Assembly: GCA_964634565.1 (NCBI GenBank)
Contig: CAZWLP010000008.1
Coordinates: 1 to 58,398 of the forward strand
Length of the DNA stretch: 58,398 nt
Direction: 5' to 3'
Source: JAUVKT01 sp964634565
GTDB lineage: Bacteria > Bacteroidota > Bacteroidia > Bacteroidales > VadinHA17
Shown here: piece by piece, positions 1-8,614 of the stretch
Layout: every line of letters starts with the position of its first letter
Numbering within the stretch: the stretch's first letter is position 1
Position numbers and translations under genes: made by a program
The notes under the pieces: generated by a model
Databases searched by the model: none
What the model saw: only the letters and a program-made list of their open reading frames with translations
What the model was told of the DNA's origin: nothing

Positions 1-2356
1 GACCCGAAATATACCATCGTAAACCAAGTCCGAAAGTATGAAATATAAATCCGGCAAGCACCAGCACAGATAATGACTTAACCAATAAAGAACTACCCGT
101 TTTACCTCTAATAATCATAATTATAAGAACAAGCAGCATAATAACGCCTACGGCAGAGTAATAAGGAAAGAGTTTCTCAAAAATCAGCAGTTTGTAATAC
201 ATCACTTCTGCATTTACCCTTCTCTCAGATGGAAGTTCATATCCTGCAAATGCTCTCTGATAATCGATTATTGACTTAAGGTACTGATCCGTTTCGATAT
301 AGTTTCCTGTTGGTTTTGCAGCATATAATGACCGGGTATAAAGTGAAAGAATATTAGTGAGAAAAATACTGTCCTGCTCGCTTGTAGCATAAGGAAGAGC
401 CTGTGAAGGTGTACCCCAGTTATGTGTTCCATCTCTAAGGGGAAACATCTTTAAGAATTCTCCCCTGGCAATCATCATAACTATATTAACCCTCTCATCT
501 ACCTTTATTACCTCCTTGTCCATTTTTGACCTCTGGGCCCCGGATTTTGAATAAGCTCCCTCTATCAGACCAGACAGTGCATAGGTGCCTGTATTAAAAT
601 CAACCAGAGCAGTAATCGGCACATACTCTTCGGTTATACCCAGCGCAGACCTGAGTTCGCGATTTGAAACCTTAATAAGCGGTTCGTCCTGCCAATTCTG
701 AAAATCGCTTGTAAGTCCCAGGAATACCTGCATAGGACTCATACCATTATAATTATTTTCCCTGTGTACCTTCCTCATTATATCAGTACTCAGGGTATAG
801 AGAGGCTTGGTTCTTCCCTTCTGGTCCTGTATCAGCACTTTCCCAAACTCATCAGCTTTTTTCTTATTATATACAATCTTTGACGGATTAGCATTCAGAG
901 AAGCTGGCAGTAATAATAGCAGGGTGATAATGCCTAAAATTTTTGAGGCTGAATTTCTCCAGAGAGAAGGAGTAATTTTCCAGAATGTTGAGTTTCTGTT
1001 TAGCATTGAAAGAATAATAAATAAGAAAAGTATCGCATATCCTGTATAGGTAACAAGCATTCCTGCCAGATCTTTATTCATTGAAAGAATTGTTCCCTTC
1101 TCATCGGGATCGTATGACGACTGGAAAAATCTGTATCCCCTGTGCTTAAGGATATTATTCATATAAATAGAATAAGAAGTATCAATCCCTTTCTCATCAT
1201 CCTTTAGAATAACATTACTCTGGTAACCGGATGGACTGGAAGAACCGGGGTACCTTTCAAGAACAAAATCTTCAAGAGTAATAGAAAACGGGAGAGTCAG
1301 TTTATGAGGACCATATGAGGTCTTAAATCTTAAGCCTCCTGCTTCGGCCATTGCCGATGTGGCTTCTCCGTTATATATATCGTATACATACATTTTCTTT
1401 ACGGCACCGTCATAACTCACCTCAATCTCAAAAGCATCTTTACCGGTCATTTTCGAATTATCAGCCCTGACAGGAACCAGGACTCCGCTACGACTCAATT
1501 TCTGGGGAACGATCCTGTAACCCCTGTATATATAGATAAGTTTTTCCTCGAAAGCAAAAGGTTCTCCAGGAAGGTGTTTAAGCTCTTGCCTGGTCATCAT
1601 ACTGAATACAGAAACCGTGTCAGGAGCAAGAACTGAAAAACCATTGCCATCCATATTTACAGTTATTCCATCATCGGCTTGAACCATAAATCCGAGATTC
1701 AGATTCTTATTAGAAAATAATTCGCCTGGCCTTAAAAAAACAATATCGCTATATGATATTCCATCTGAGATTTGCAATGCCATAACAGGCTCTCCACCAG
1801 CTACATCAACAACAGACTCTTCTGCATTTGGGATATATCTGGAATACCTGACTTCAAATTTCTTATTATCAATTTTACCATCCCTGTAAAACTCACCAAG
1901 GGATGTCCTTGTAACAGCCAGTTTCTGACTTTTTTCATAAACAATATCTCCCTGGCTGTTTGCTATCTGGACTCCCATATACTTATCAGTACTAAGTGCG
2001 TAATTACTTGTTTCACCTTCCCTGATATGTACTCTTCCTTCAAAACCGTTATACCTTGTTATAGCAGCACCGAGTATCATTAAAATAAATGCACTATGAA
2101 AAGCCAGTATAGTAAGTTTCTTTCTTTTATAAAGTTTAAAAGTAAAAACCTGGCCCAGCATATTTACAACCATAAACACGAAAACCAGCTCAAACCACCT
2201 GCTTCCATAAACAAGCTGTTTAGCCGATGCTGCTCCATAGTCGTTTTCAATAAATGTTGCAACAGCCATTGCAACAATAAACACTATAAATAAAGCGCCT
2301 GTAAATACAGGCGAAAACAAAAAATTCAAATCTGCCTTAAATCCTTTTTTATCCAT
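1..2356 (-). CDS. ccsBA: Cytochrome c biogenesis protein, ResB-CcsA fusion (CcsBA type), 3' end outside window
   Basis: This frame runs open from the ATG at 2356 to the left edge, about 785 codons, so the C-terminus is missing. I translated it by hand from the reverse strand. It starts MDKKGFKADLNFLFSPVFTG, followed by hydrophobic helices typical of ResB and a long hydrophilic loop. A further hydrophobic block begins near the end. The last visible residues are GLGLRWYISG, which match the opening of the CcsA/CcmF haem-handling part. Fused System II synthetases attach haem to CXXCH apocytochromes on the outer face of the membrane and are usual in Bacteroidota. The ATG overlaps the end of the upstream FNR-like gene by 8 nt, so the two are probably co-translated. 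The neighbouring cytochromes, with 14 CXXCH motifs between them, would be its substrates. The family call is strong; the exact end is unknown. Confidence 0.88.
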   Translation of the reverse strand, partial: MDKKGFKADLNFLFSPVFTGALFIVFIVAMAVATFIENDYGAASAKQLVYGSRWFELVFVFMVVNMLGQVFTFKLYKRKKLTILAFHSAFILMILGAAITRYNGFEGRVHIREGETSNYALSTDKYMGVQIANSQGDIVYEKSQKLAVTRTSLGEFYRDGKIDNKKFEVRYSRYIPNAEESVVDVAGGEPVMALQISDGISYSDIVFLRPGELFSNKNLNLGFMVQADDGITVNMDGNGFSVLAPDTVSVFSMMTRQELKHLPGEPFAFEEKLIYIYRGYRIVPQKLSRSGVLVPVRADNSKMTGKDAFEIEVSYDGAVKKMYVYDIYNGEATSAMAEAGGLRFKTSYGPHKLTLPFSITLEDFVLERYPGSSSPSGYQSNVILKDDEKGIDTSYSIYMNNILKHRGYRFFQSSYDPDEKGTILSMNKDLAGMLVTYTGYAILFLFIILSMLNRNSTFWKITPSLWRNSASKILGIITLLLLLPASLNANPSKIVYNKKKADEFGKVLIQDQKGRTKPLYTLSTDIMRKVHRENNYNGMSPMQVFLGLTSDFQNWQDEPLIKVSNRELRSALGITEEYVPITALVDFNTGTYALSGLIEGAYSKSGAQRSKMDKEVIKVDERVNIVMMIARGEFLKMFPLRDGTHNWGTPSQALPYATSEQDSIFLTNILSLYTRSLYAAKPTGNYIETDQYLKSIIDYQRAFAGYELPSERRVNAEVMYYKLLIFEKLFPYYSAVGVIMLLVLIIMIIRGKTGSSLLVKSLSVLVLAGFIFHTFGLGLRWYISG

Positions 2357-3041
2357 TTTCACAAATCATAATAAGTTTATCCTTCTTTAATATCTCAAAT
2401 TGAGGACAACCGGAACTGATAATCCCTTCGTCTGCAAAATCCTTTAATATCCTCACTACACTTTCTTTTGCCATCCCCGACATCTCGGCGAGCTCCTGAC
2501 GCGATAATATCATTGTAAATTTATCACTCTCAAATATCTTATCGGCCAGGTATAATAATATCTCTGCTACCCTCCCGGGCATTTTCTTCTGAGTCATGCT
2601 CAAAAGCTTATAAATATATCTCTGAGCTCCATAACTTACATCTGTAAGAAAGGCTTCGGCAAAATTACTGTTAGCCTTAACCAGATCCTTAATAAACCTT
2701 GCATCAATAAAGCAGGCTTTTACATCGTTTAAAGCAGTAACACTGAATATATGTTTGGAATTTGTATATATGCCAGGTCCTATTATCATTTCTCCAGGTT
2801 TGGCTATGCTTAAGAGGAAGTTCTTATTCCCCTGTCCTTCCATATATAATTTAGCAAGTCCCTGAGCGAGGAAAACAGCATTTGATGCAGGCGAACCCTG
2901 CTTAAAGATATTTTCTCCCGGTTTAAACTTTGCTTCAAAACGATTATCATTCAAAAAACTCAGCTGATCCTTATCAAGGCCATTAAAGCACCTCCATCTA
3001 ACAACGCAATCAACACAGCTACAAAGATTATTATTTGCCAT
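2349..3041 (-). CDS. Crp/Fnr-family transcriptional regulator with N-terminal cysteine cluster
   Basis: This is a cyclic-nucleotide-binding-fold regulator with a C-terminal winged helix (recognition region around SRQELAEMSGMAKESVVRIL). I place the start at the ATG at 3041, giving 230 residues beginning MANNNLCSCVDC. An upstream ATG at 3098 would add an unlikely hydrophobic leader, and a purine-rich stretch precedes 3041. Four cysteines lie at residues 7, 9, 12 and 18, with another in VKACFID. FNR proteins use N-terminal cysteines plus one distant cysteine to hold an oxygen-sensitive [4Fe-4S] cluster, so oxygen or redox sensing is plausible but not shown. The gene is coupled to ccsBA and diverges from a multihaem cytochrome gene. 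An FNR-like inverted repeat lies between the divergent starts, suggesting local control of cytochrome expression. Confidence 0.85.
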   Translation of the reverse strand: MANNNLCSCVDCVVRWRCFNGLDKDQLSFLNDNRFEAKFKPGENIFKQGSPASNAVFLAQGLAKLYMEGQGNKNFLLSIAKPGEMIIGPGIYTNSKHIFSVTALNDVKACFIDARFIKDLVKANSNFAEAFLTDVSYGAQRYIYKLLSMTQKKMPGRVAEILLYLADKIFESDKFTMILSRQELAEMSGMAKESVVRILKDFADEGIISSGCPQFEILKKDKLIMICENG

Positions 3042-3128
3042 ATCAGTCTTTCTCTTATTTTGAAGTAATAATACTGCTGTTTTGTAAAAATATATCAACA
3101 GCCTGCATGCTCAACAACATTTACAATA

Positions 3129-3142
3129 TTGATATATGTCAA
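3129..3142. promoter_or_regulatory. FNR-like inverted repeat between divergent fnr-like and hexahaem cytochrome genes
   Basis: The sequence is TTGATATATGTCAA, that is TTGAT-N4-GTCAA. It differs from the classical FNR/Crp-family site TTGAT-N4-ATCAA at one base. It lies 133 nt upstream of the hexahaem cytochrome ATG (3276) and downstream of the predicted start point of the regulator gene. A related palindrome occurs at the same distance ahead of the respiratory operon (11034-11047). Confidence 0.6.
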
Positions 3143-3169
3143 CCACCCTACTGTAAAGTATCACCACTG

Positions 3170-3201
3170 CAAAGGTATAACATCAATCTCAATTTTGTAA
3201 A
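3170..3201 (-). promoter_or_regulatory. Bacteroidota-type promoter for the FNR-like gene
   Basis: Read on the minus strand, TACCTTTG at 3177-3170 matches the -7 consensus TAnnTTTG. TTTA lies 20 nt upstream, one mismatch from the -33 element TTTG. The start point would be near 3163, which puts the FNR-like box at about +21 to +34, a position that suits autorepression. This is by motif only. Confidence 0.5.
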
Positions 3202-3275
3202 GTAATATCAGATTATATCTACATTGCGTTAAACGATTAACAGTAATTATTGTTCAATTTTAAATTAATAAAACC

Positions 3276-4391
3276 ATGAAAAAATTATCTCATTTATTAC
3301 TATTTTTCGCAGCTGCAATGTTTGTTCTTGCATCCTGTGAAGGACCGGAAGGACCAGCCGGACCAACAGGACCTACAGGACCGGAAGGACCAGCCGGGCC
3401 GCAGGGTGATGTTGGTGCTGACGGAACAACAACCTGTGTCGATTGTCACGACAACTCGACCGATATTTCACTGGCTTCTTTCCAGTATGAGATGTCGGGC
3501 CATGCTGAAGCTGAAATAACAAATTATGGTAACAGAACATATGGCAGCGCATATCCTAATGGAATTTGTGCACAGTGCCATGTAAGCCAGGGATTTTTCG
3601 AGTACTTTGAAACAGGTACTATTGTTAATGCCCCATACGAAAACCCGCAGAATACAAATTGTTACACCTGTCACAATATTCATGACACCTATACAGATGC
3701 AGACTGGTCTCTTACCTATGGAGGCTCTTTCACTTTGGAACAGGGCGATGGAACTTTCAATATGGGATCTGGTAACCTTTGTGCCAAGTGCCACCAGGCT
3801 ATACCAGTAAATCCAACTCCTGTTCCCGGAGGAGGCGGAGTAACTATTTCTTCAGACAGATGGGGAACACACCACTCACCCAATGCCAACGTTGTTGCTG
3901 GTAGCGGTCTTTATGAAATCACTTTCACGGGGGCAGCTCCATATCCCACAGATATGGTTCACTATGACGCACAGGCCTGCGTAACCTGCCATATGGCTCC
4001 TGCTAAAGGTAATGATGCCGGAGGACATACCTGGAGCATGGAATACGACTACCATGGAGATGAGATCTTCAACTATAATGGTTGTGTAGCATGTCATTCA
4101 AGCGAAGCAACACGGATGGCCAAAATGGAAGATCTTCAAACTGAAGTTTTAGCTAAACTGGCAACTCTTCAGGCTCTGCTTGATAATGATGCAGTAGATA
4201 TATATAACCCGGATAATGGTCGTAATTTCAAAGGTGATTTCAGCGACGACGTTGCAGGTGCTTATCTTAACTGGCAGACTATCACTGAAGACAAGAGTAA
4301 TGGAATGCATAATCCTGACTATGTAATTGCTATTCTTGATAACTCTATTGCTGCAATGCAGGCAATCGTAGATGCAGCGCCAGTAAAATAA
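3276..4391 (+). CDS. Hexahaem c-type cytochrome lipoprotein with collagen-like stalk
   Basis: The protein has 371 residues. A lipoprotein signal peptide ends in FVLASC with the lipidated cysteine at 21. Nine Gly-X-Y triplets follow (about 23-50), mostly GPE, GPA and GPT. Six CXXCH haem-binding motifs then start at residues 54, 98, 129, 169, 235 and 270. The last ~95 residues carry no haem and look partly helical. I read it as an envelope electron carrier or reductase tethered by lipid, with a rigid stalk holding the haem domain away from the membrane. I cannot assign a substrate. Haem spacing does not let me call NrfA or a known octahaem enzyme. The gene stands alone, ends in a strong terminator, and has an FNR-like box upstream. 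Confidence 0.85.
   Translation: MKKLSHLLLFFAAAMFVLASCEGPEGPAGPTGPTGPEGPAGPQGDVGADGTTTCVDCHDNSTDISLASFQYEMSGHAEAEITNYGNRTYGSAYPNGICAQCHVSQGFFEYFETGTIVNAPYENPQNTNCYTCHNIHDTYTDADWSLTYGGSFTLEQGDGTFNMGSGNLCAKCHQAIPVNPTPVPGGGGVTISSDRWGTHHSPNANVVAGSGLYEITFTGAAPYPTDMVHYDAQACVTCHMAPAKGNDAGGHTWSMEYDYHGDEIFNYNGCVACHSSEATRMAKMEDLQTEVLAKLATLQALLDNDAVDIYNPDNGRNFKGDFSDDVAGAYLNWQTITEDKSNGMHNPDYVIAILDNSIAAMQAIVDAAPVK
3341..3397 (+). repeat. Collagen-like Gly-X-Y coding repeat with 21-bp direct repeat
   Basis: The same 21 bases occur at 3341-3361 and 3377-3397, a 36-nt (12-codon) period inside the Gly-X-Y stretch. Near-identical DNA repeats of this kind can gain or lose units by slippage and so change stalk length. 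Confidence 0.8.
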
Positions 4392-4419
4392 ACAGCAGAA
4401 TTTCAATAAATCAATATTA

Positions 4420-4446
4420 AAGGCTCTCCCCGGAGGGCCTTTTTTT
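4420..4446 (+). terminator. Rho-independent terminator of the hexahaem cytochrome gene
   Basis: A GC-rich hairpin (AGGCTCTCC / GGAGGGCCT, one G-T pair) is followed directly by a run of T. It starts 28 nt after the stop codon. Confidence 0.85.
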
Positions 4447-4716
4447 GTGATTCCAGATTCCAGATTCCAGATTTAAGATTAACGATTTAGCGGAAAAAAT
4501 AACTGAACTACTTTGCCTCCGATGGTCGCAATAAATTATATTGCTTCCTTGCAAGCTTAATCCCTTTTATTTGAAATAGATTTTCAAGTACCTTAAATCA
4601 TCAACAGATCTAACTATGGTGCCAGAATGAATCTTAAATCAAAAATCGTTAATCGGGCATCGGGAATCTTAAATCAGGCCGAAGGCCGTCACTCCCTGCC
4701 CCCTGCTCCATGCATA
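4447..4716. other. Non-coding gap with short shuffled repeats
   Basis: I see no gene here. ATTCCAG is repeated three times near 4451-4470. The phrases GATTTAAGATT and GATTAACGATT appear near 4470-4490 and again, inverted and rearranged, near 4630-4680. The stretch looks like a decayed intergenic repeat family. I find no promoter for either flanking gene. Confidence 0.45.
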
Positions 4717-4751
4717 GAATAAAAGCGTGACCCCGGTTAAGAGATCACGCT
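4717..4751 (-). terminator. Terminator of the leftward respiratory operon
   Basis: On the minus strand, 7-bp arms AGCGTGA/TCACGCT enclose a 14-nt loop and are followed by TTTTATT. It lies about 30 nt beyond the stop codon of the last operon gene (4782). Confidence 0.7.
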
Positions 4752-4781
4752 CATATTCGTGAAATTCGTTATTAATTAGTG

Positions 4782-5669
4782 TTAATCTTTATTATCGCTC
4801 AGGCCTTTACCCGCCCTTTTAATTCTAAACAGGCTGATAATAGCATAGAGGTAGTGACCCCATACACCGGCCAGCATTATCGACAGCGTAATAATCATCC
4901 ACAGAGGTGCGATTTGAGTCCATAGTGCCCGGTGAGTTTCAGCTACCTCATGAGAAGACGGGATTCCCCAGTTAGTTTCAATTCTTTTTTCAACATTTCC
5001 AAACTGCCAGTGGTCGTCGAATCTGCCAATAACTGTAAGCTTACCATGCTCATCACCCGGTATATCATCCGGAAATTCCACGCTTGCTGTTCCATCTTCA
5101 AAATATCCCTCTCCCGCAGTAAGGAAGCTGAACATCCTGGGTACAAACACAAAAACATCCTCATCACTAACAGGAACTTTTTCTCCATCAAGCATTGTAT
5201 ATGCGGTAAGATTTACAAGCTTGCCTTCCTCTTCGTTCTCTGTAAGGGTCATTTCGAGGTTAACATCCAGTACTGTGACTTCATTCATCGCCATCTGTAT
5301 ATTGTCCTTACCCTCAAATTCTGCATAGAACCACCAATAATTTTCTTCATCTGCGGGCAGCTCCATATTATCAGGAATAATATAGGTAGCTCTGCCTAAT
5401 TTGTCTGTTACAACCTCTCCAAGAAGTTCCTTTTCATCCCTGTTGGTATAGAACTTAACCATTAATCCCGGAATAGCTTTCTCTCCCAGGTCGGTAGCAT
5501 CAAATACTCTCGCGTTAAGGGACTTCTGGTTAGTTGTATTCTTAAGATACTTCAGCTCCATAAAAGGGCTGATAATAACAGCTTCTTCTTCGTCCTGGGC
5601 AAATGCCTTTACAGGCCCTAAAAAGGCAAGCAGGCATAGCATAATAGATAAATAATTTCTTGTCTTCAT
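4782..5669 (-). CDS. Exported, C-terminally membrane-anchored protein with Ig-like region (respiratory operon)
   Basis: The protein has 295 residues. It has a signal peptide ending near AFAQ (residue 25), an acidic start, then beta-rich sequence. The motif VKFYTNRDEKELLGEVVTDK resembles an Ig-like/carboxypeptidase-regulatory fold. Around 250-280 is a single strong membrane helix, followed by a basic cytosolic tail. I know no precise family. As the last gene of the operon, 12 nt after the NrfD-type gene, it is probably an accessory subunit facing the periplasm. There are no CXXCH or FeS motifs. The role is inferred from position only. Confidence 0.7.
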   Translation of the reverse strand: MKTRNYLSIMLCLLAFLGPVKAFAQDEEEAVIISPFMELKYLKNTTNQKSLNARVFDATDLGEKAIPGLMVKFYTNRDEKELLGEVVTDKLGRATYIIPDNMELPADEENYWWFYAEFEGKDNIQMAMNEVTVLDVNLEMTLTENEEEGKLVNLTAYTMLDGEKVPVSDEDVFVFVPRMFSFLTAGEGYFEDGTASVEFPDDIPGDEHGKLTVIGRFDDHWQFGNVEKRIETNWGIPSSHEVAETHRALWTQIAPLWMIITLSIMLAGVWGHYLYAIISLFRIKRAGKGLSDNKD

Positions 5670-5681
5670 AGCCGTTCCTTT

Positions 5682-6992
5682 TTAGAGTTCATTATTTTCA
5701 TCAGCCTCCTCCATATCAGATATTGAAATTAGCGGTGCTATTTTAGATATCAGCATAAGGAAGATTCCAAATACTGCCACACCGGCGGCAGTGAGTGCCC
5801 ATTCTACCCAGGTAGGGGCATATTTTACAAACTCCATCCTGTCGTCCTGGATTGGAAGGAAAGGTGTTTCAAGAGTGGGAACAATAATAATATAACGGTT
5901 AATCCATAAACCCAATAGTGCAATAACAGCTGCCAGAACAATATTCCTGATTGTGCGGAATCGTTTAAATGCCACTATAATCATAGGAACAAGAATGCCC
6001 ACATAATTCGCAAGAATAAACAGGAAGTAGTAATCCTCAAACAATTTATCAATAAGGATCTTATCCATTTTAACCGAACCATACCATTTAGTAAGGTAGT
6101 CGCTAAAAGTAAAATAGCCGTAGAAAGCTGCAATTATACCGAGTATATAACCAACATTAATAAAATGTTGAAGTGTAATATACTTCTCAAGTTTATAAAT
6201 CTTCCTGAATATTTGCATAAGTACAATAAGAAGACCTGCTCCTGAGAATACAGCAGCAATTACGAAATAAGGTCCGAAAATTGTACTGTGCCAACCGGGT
6301 TGCAGTGTTACTCCAAAAATCCATGCAAGAACAGAATATACAATTATTGCAATCGCAATAATCATTGCAGCCATAATATCTTTAGCTCTTTTAAGAATTA
6401 TATATTGCTTTTCTGTTCCCTGATAACCTATTGCCAGAAAACGGTAAAGCTTTCTCTTCCACTCCTTCATTTTAACGTCTTTCGAATCCCTCAGGATTGC
6501 AAAGTCCTCAACAAAAGACAGATAAAGAAAAAGGAAAGCACCAACAAGGTCTGTGATAATGGCAACAACGTCCCAGGTGATAGGCGACTGTATCCTTGGA
6601 TGGGTAAACAGAATATATAATCTGTCTAGTCTTCCTATACAAAAGAAAATAAAGAAAGGACCTATACACAGTGCTATCACAGTAATAAGCTCTGCAAATC
6701 TAAGAACAGGTGCTCTCCACTTTGCTCTGAACAGGTGAAGGGCTCCTGATATTAAAGCACCTGCATAACTAAGACCCATAAAGAAAATAAAATTCACGAT
6801 ATACAGGCCCCAGACAACATTATCTCTCATCCCTGTAACTTCATGTCCTTTATCAATCTGAAGAACCAGAGCATAGATTCCGATTGCAAATACAATTACA
6901 AGAAACCCAAATATTATATACCATCTTTTAGAGGTACCCTCAATTTCGGATGTCAAATCCCGCATGAGGCTTTTATTATTAATTTCCATCAT
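5682..6992 (-). CDS. NrfD/PsrC-family quinone-interacting membrane subunit
   Basis: This is a 436-residue polytopic protein with roughly ten hydrophobic helices. It carries the family-like stretch DNVVWGLYIVNFIFFMGLSY near 78-97, followed by the conserved-looking FAELITVIALCIGPFFI region. NrfD/PsrC proteins bind menaquinol or menaquinone in the membrane and pair with a periplasmic four-cluster ferredoxin, which is encoded immediately upstream here (gap 12 nt). Together they would move electrons between the quinone pool and the cytochromes of the same operon. A second ATG three bases in (6989) is an equally good start. The direction of electron flow is not evident. Confidence 0.88.
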   Translation of the reverse strand: MMEINNKSLMRDLTSEIEGTSKRWYIIFGFLVIVFAIGIYALVLQIDKGHEVTGMRDNVVWGLYIVNFIFFMGLSYAGALISGALHLFRAKWRAPVLRFAELITVIALCIGPFFIFFCIGRLDRLYILFTHPRIQSPITWDVVAIITDLVGAFLFLYLSFVEDFAILRDSKDVKMKEWKRKLYRFLAIGYQGTEKQYIILKRAKDIMAAMIIAIAIIVYSVLAWIFGVTLQPGWHSTIFGPYFVIAAVFSGAGLLIVLMQIFRKIYKLEKYITLQHFINVGYILGIIAAFYGYFTFSDYLTKWYGSVKMDKILIDKLFEDYYFLFILANYVGILVPMIIVAFKRFRTIRNIVLAAVIALLGLWINRYIIIVPTLETPFLPIQDDRMEFVKYAPTWVEWALTAAGVAVFGIFLMLISKIAPLISISDMEEADENNEL

Positions 6993-7004
6993 AATAGCCT
7001 GATT

Positions 7005-7967
7005 TTATTTTTTTGCTCCGCGGGGTCCGGCATTCTTATACCTTACCTTTATTGATTCATCCAATGCATCCATTCCATCCTGATATGGAAACAATCTGTC
7101 AGTTGGAGGCAGATAGTATACACTCGGATGAGTTCCGAGCGACTCAAGGTACCTGTATCCATGCTTCTCTTCCATAACCTTTGAGAAGCGAATAGTCTCA
7201 GCACCGTTTGTAACGGTATCTTCAACGAGATCTCCAAAATATAATGCTCCCATAGGACATGCACTTACACATCGTGGCAACATATTGTCTCTCAATCTAT
7301 CTGCACAGAACACACATTTACCTACTGTTCCTTCTATCGGAGGAGTATTAAGCTCAGGATCATAAACATGATCATCAGGCACTTCAACACCCGGGTCTCC
7401 CCAGTTAAATACCCTGGCAGAATAGGGGCAACCTGTCATGCAAAACTTGCATCCTATACAACGCTTGCTATCAACAAGCACAATCCCGTCATCCCTCTTA
7501 TATGTTGCCCCAACCGGGCAGACACTTACACAGAGTGGATTATCACAATGAAAGCAGGGTCGGGGAAGCCAGTAAGGAGATGTATGCTCTGAATCCTGGA
7601 TTGAATAGAGTTTCATCCACTCATGATTTCTTGCAAGCATATGGCCTTCCTGGCAGGCATCAACACATTTCCTTGCATTTGCACATTTTGCCAGGTCTAT
7701 TACCATCACAAACTTTCTGTTTGGCAAACCCTGGCGCGCGATTTCGCGTAATTTTTCAGTGTCGGGTTTAACTTTTGACAGAGCTTCCTGGTCGACTTCC
7801 ACCAGGGTGCCATCTGTAGTAAGAACCTTCACCTTCTTACCTGGCGAGGCACTTGCGCTACCAGCTGCAAGCATTCCCGCTCCTGCAAGAGAAGCGGCTC
7901 CTACTCCGGCACCAAAACTCTTAAGAAATTTCCTCCTGGAATTTTCAGGTTTCTCATTTTTGTTCAT
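7005..7967 (-). CDS. Tat-exported 4Fe-4S ferredoxin subunit (NrfC/DmsB-like), one cluster ligand missing
   Basis: The protein has 320 residues. A twin-arginine signal (SRRKFLK at 10-16, hydrophobic core to about 40) predicts folded export to the periplasm. Cysteine groups lie at 95/101/105, 138/141/146/150, 170/173/176/180 and 218/221/233/237. The usual first motif is CxxCxxCxxxC, but residue 98 is alanine, so 15 rather than 16 ligands remain. One centre may be a 3Fe cluster or use another ligand. It should dock on the NrfD-type protein encoded next and wire it to the b- and c-type haems. No molybdopterin catalytic subunit is encoded nearby, which is unusual for this family. Confidence 0.88.
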   Translation of the reverse strand: MNKNEKPENSRRKFLKSFGAGVGAASLAGAGMLAAGSASASPGKKVKVLTTDGTLVEVDQEALSKVKPDTEKLREIARQGLPNRKFVMVIDLAKCANARKCVDACQEGHMLARNHEWMKLYSIQDSEHTSPYWLPRPCFHCDNPLCVSVCPVGATYKRDDGIVLVDSKRCIGCKFCMTGCPYSARVFNWGDPGVEVPDDHVYDPELNTPPIEGTVGKCVFCADRLRDNMLPRCVSACPMGALYFGDLVEDTVTNGAETIRFSKVMEEKHGYRYLESLGTHPSVYYLPPTDRLFPYQDGMDALDESIKVRYKNAGPRGAKK

Positions 7968-7986
7968 AGGCTTGATTAATAATTAA

Positions 7987-8613
7987 TTAATCATGCTCCT
8001 CATGGTAACCGTTTATCATGCTTTTGAAGAGAGTACCCGGTTTATCTCCAAGAGTGCACGTGTATATATGTATAATTAAAAATACAGAAAGAAAGAAACC
8101 AACTGAAATATGTAAGATATCGGTTAATAATAATCCACTGACACCAAGAAACTGTTTAATTAAAATCTCCGGGAAAAGAAGTCCCAGTCCTGAAATAATA
8201 AGCAAGGGAATTCCGAGGTACATTACAAGCACATAAAATATTTTTTGCAGAGGATTAAACTTTGAATCTTCGGTAACAGGGAAAGGGTGTTTTTCTCCCT
8301 TAAACATTCCAAATGCATAAAACTTCGCCTGGGTAATAAGATCCTTAAAAAAGTTCTCCTTCTTTATCTTATAATGTTTGCTGTTAACACCCATCCAGTT
8401 ACCGAGCAGGAAGATAATATAATTGCCAATCAGAATAACAGCCATTGTGTTATGCCACGCAATAGCATGATCAAAACGAATCAATGACACACCGTCGCTT
8501 TTACCTGCAAATTGTATTGCAATGCCTGTTGCAATTAGGATAAGGAATAGCACGGCATTGATAATATGCCAGATTCTTATCCAGACCGGGTATAGAAATA
8601 GTCTTTTTGCCAT
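7987..8613 (-). CDS. Cytochrome b561-family membrane subunit
   Basis: The protein has 208 residues. It has four main hydrophobic helices with histidines in membrane positions (IWHIINA near 15, WHNTM near 54, ILHISVGFF near 165, IIHIYT near 180). This resembles the di-haem b subunits of thiosulfate reductases, Ni-Fe hydrogenases and formate dehydrogenases. It likely exchanges electrons between quinone and the periplasmic haptahaem cytochrome encoded one base upstream. The operon therefore holds two potential quinone-reactive membrane proteins, this one and the NrfD-type protein. Confidence 0.82.
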   Translation of the reverse strand: MAKRLFLYPVWIRIWHIINAVLFLILIATGIAIQFAGKSDGVSLIRFDHAIAWHNTMAVILIGNYIIFLLGNWMGVNSKHYKIKKENFFKDLITQAKFYAFGMFKGEKHPFPVTEDSKFNPLQKIFYVLVMYLGIPLLIISGLGLLFPEILIKQFLGVSGLLLTDILHISVGFFLSVFLIIHIYTCTLGDKPGTLFKSMINGYHEEHD

Positions 8614-8614
8614 G

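Noticed and set aside
1772..2293. Plus-strand reading frames over the ccsBA region
   Set aside because: They are shadows of the long minus-strand gene, whose translation shows clear ResB/CcsA features.
3322..3519. Frame-shifted plus-strand reading of the collagen-like repeat
   Set aside because: It arises from the repeat in a second frame; the +1 frame with signal peptide and CXXCH motifs is the real gene.
4606..4626. A second sigma-54-like site (TGGCAC-N5-TTAG on the minus strand)
   Set aside because: The -12 G is missing and no gene lies downstream in that direction at a sensible distance; it is inside a repeat-rich gap.
4447..4716. CRISPR array from the short repeats
   Set aside because: Repeats are 7-11 bp, irregular and without spacers of constant size; no cas genes are present.
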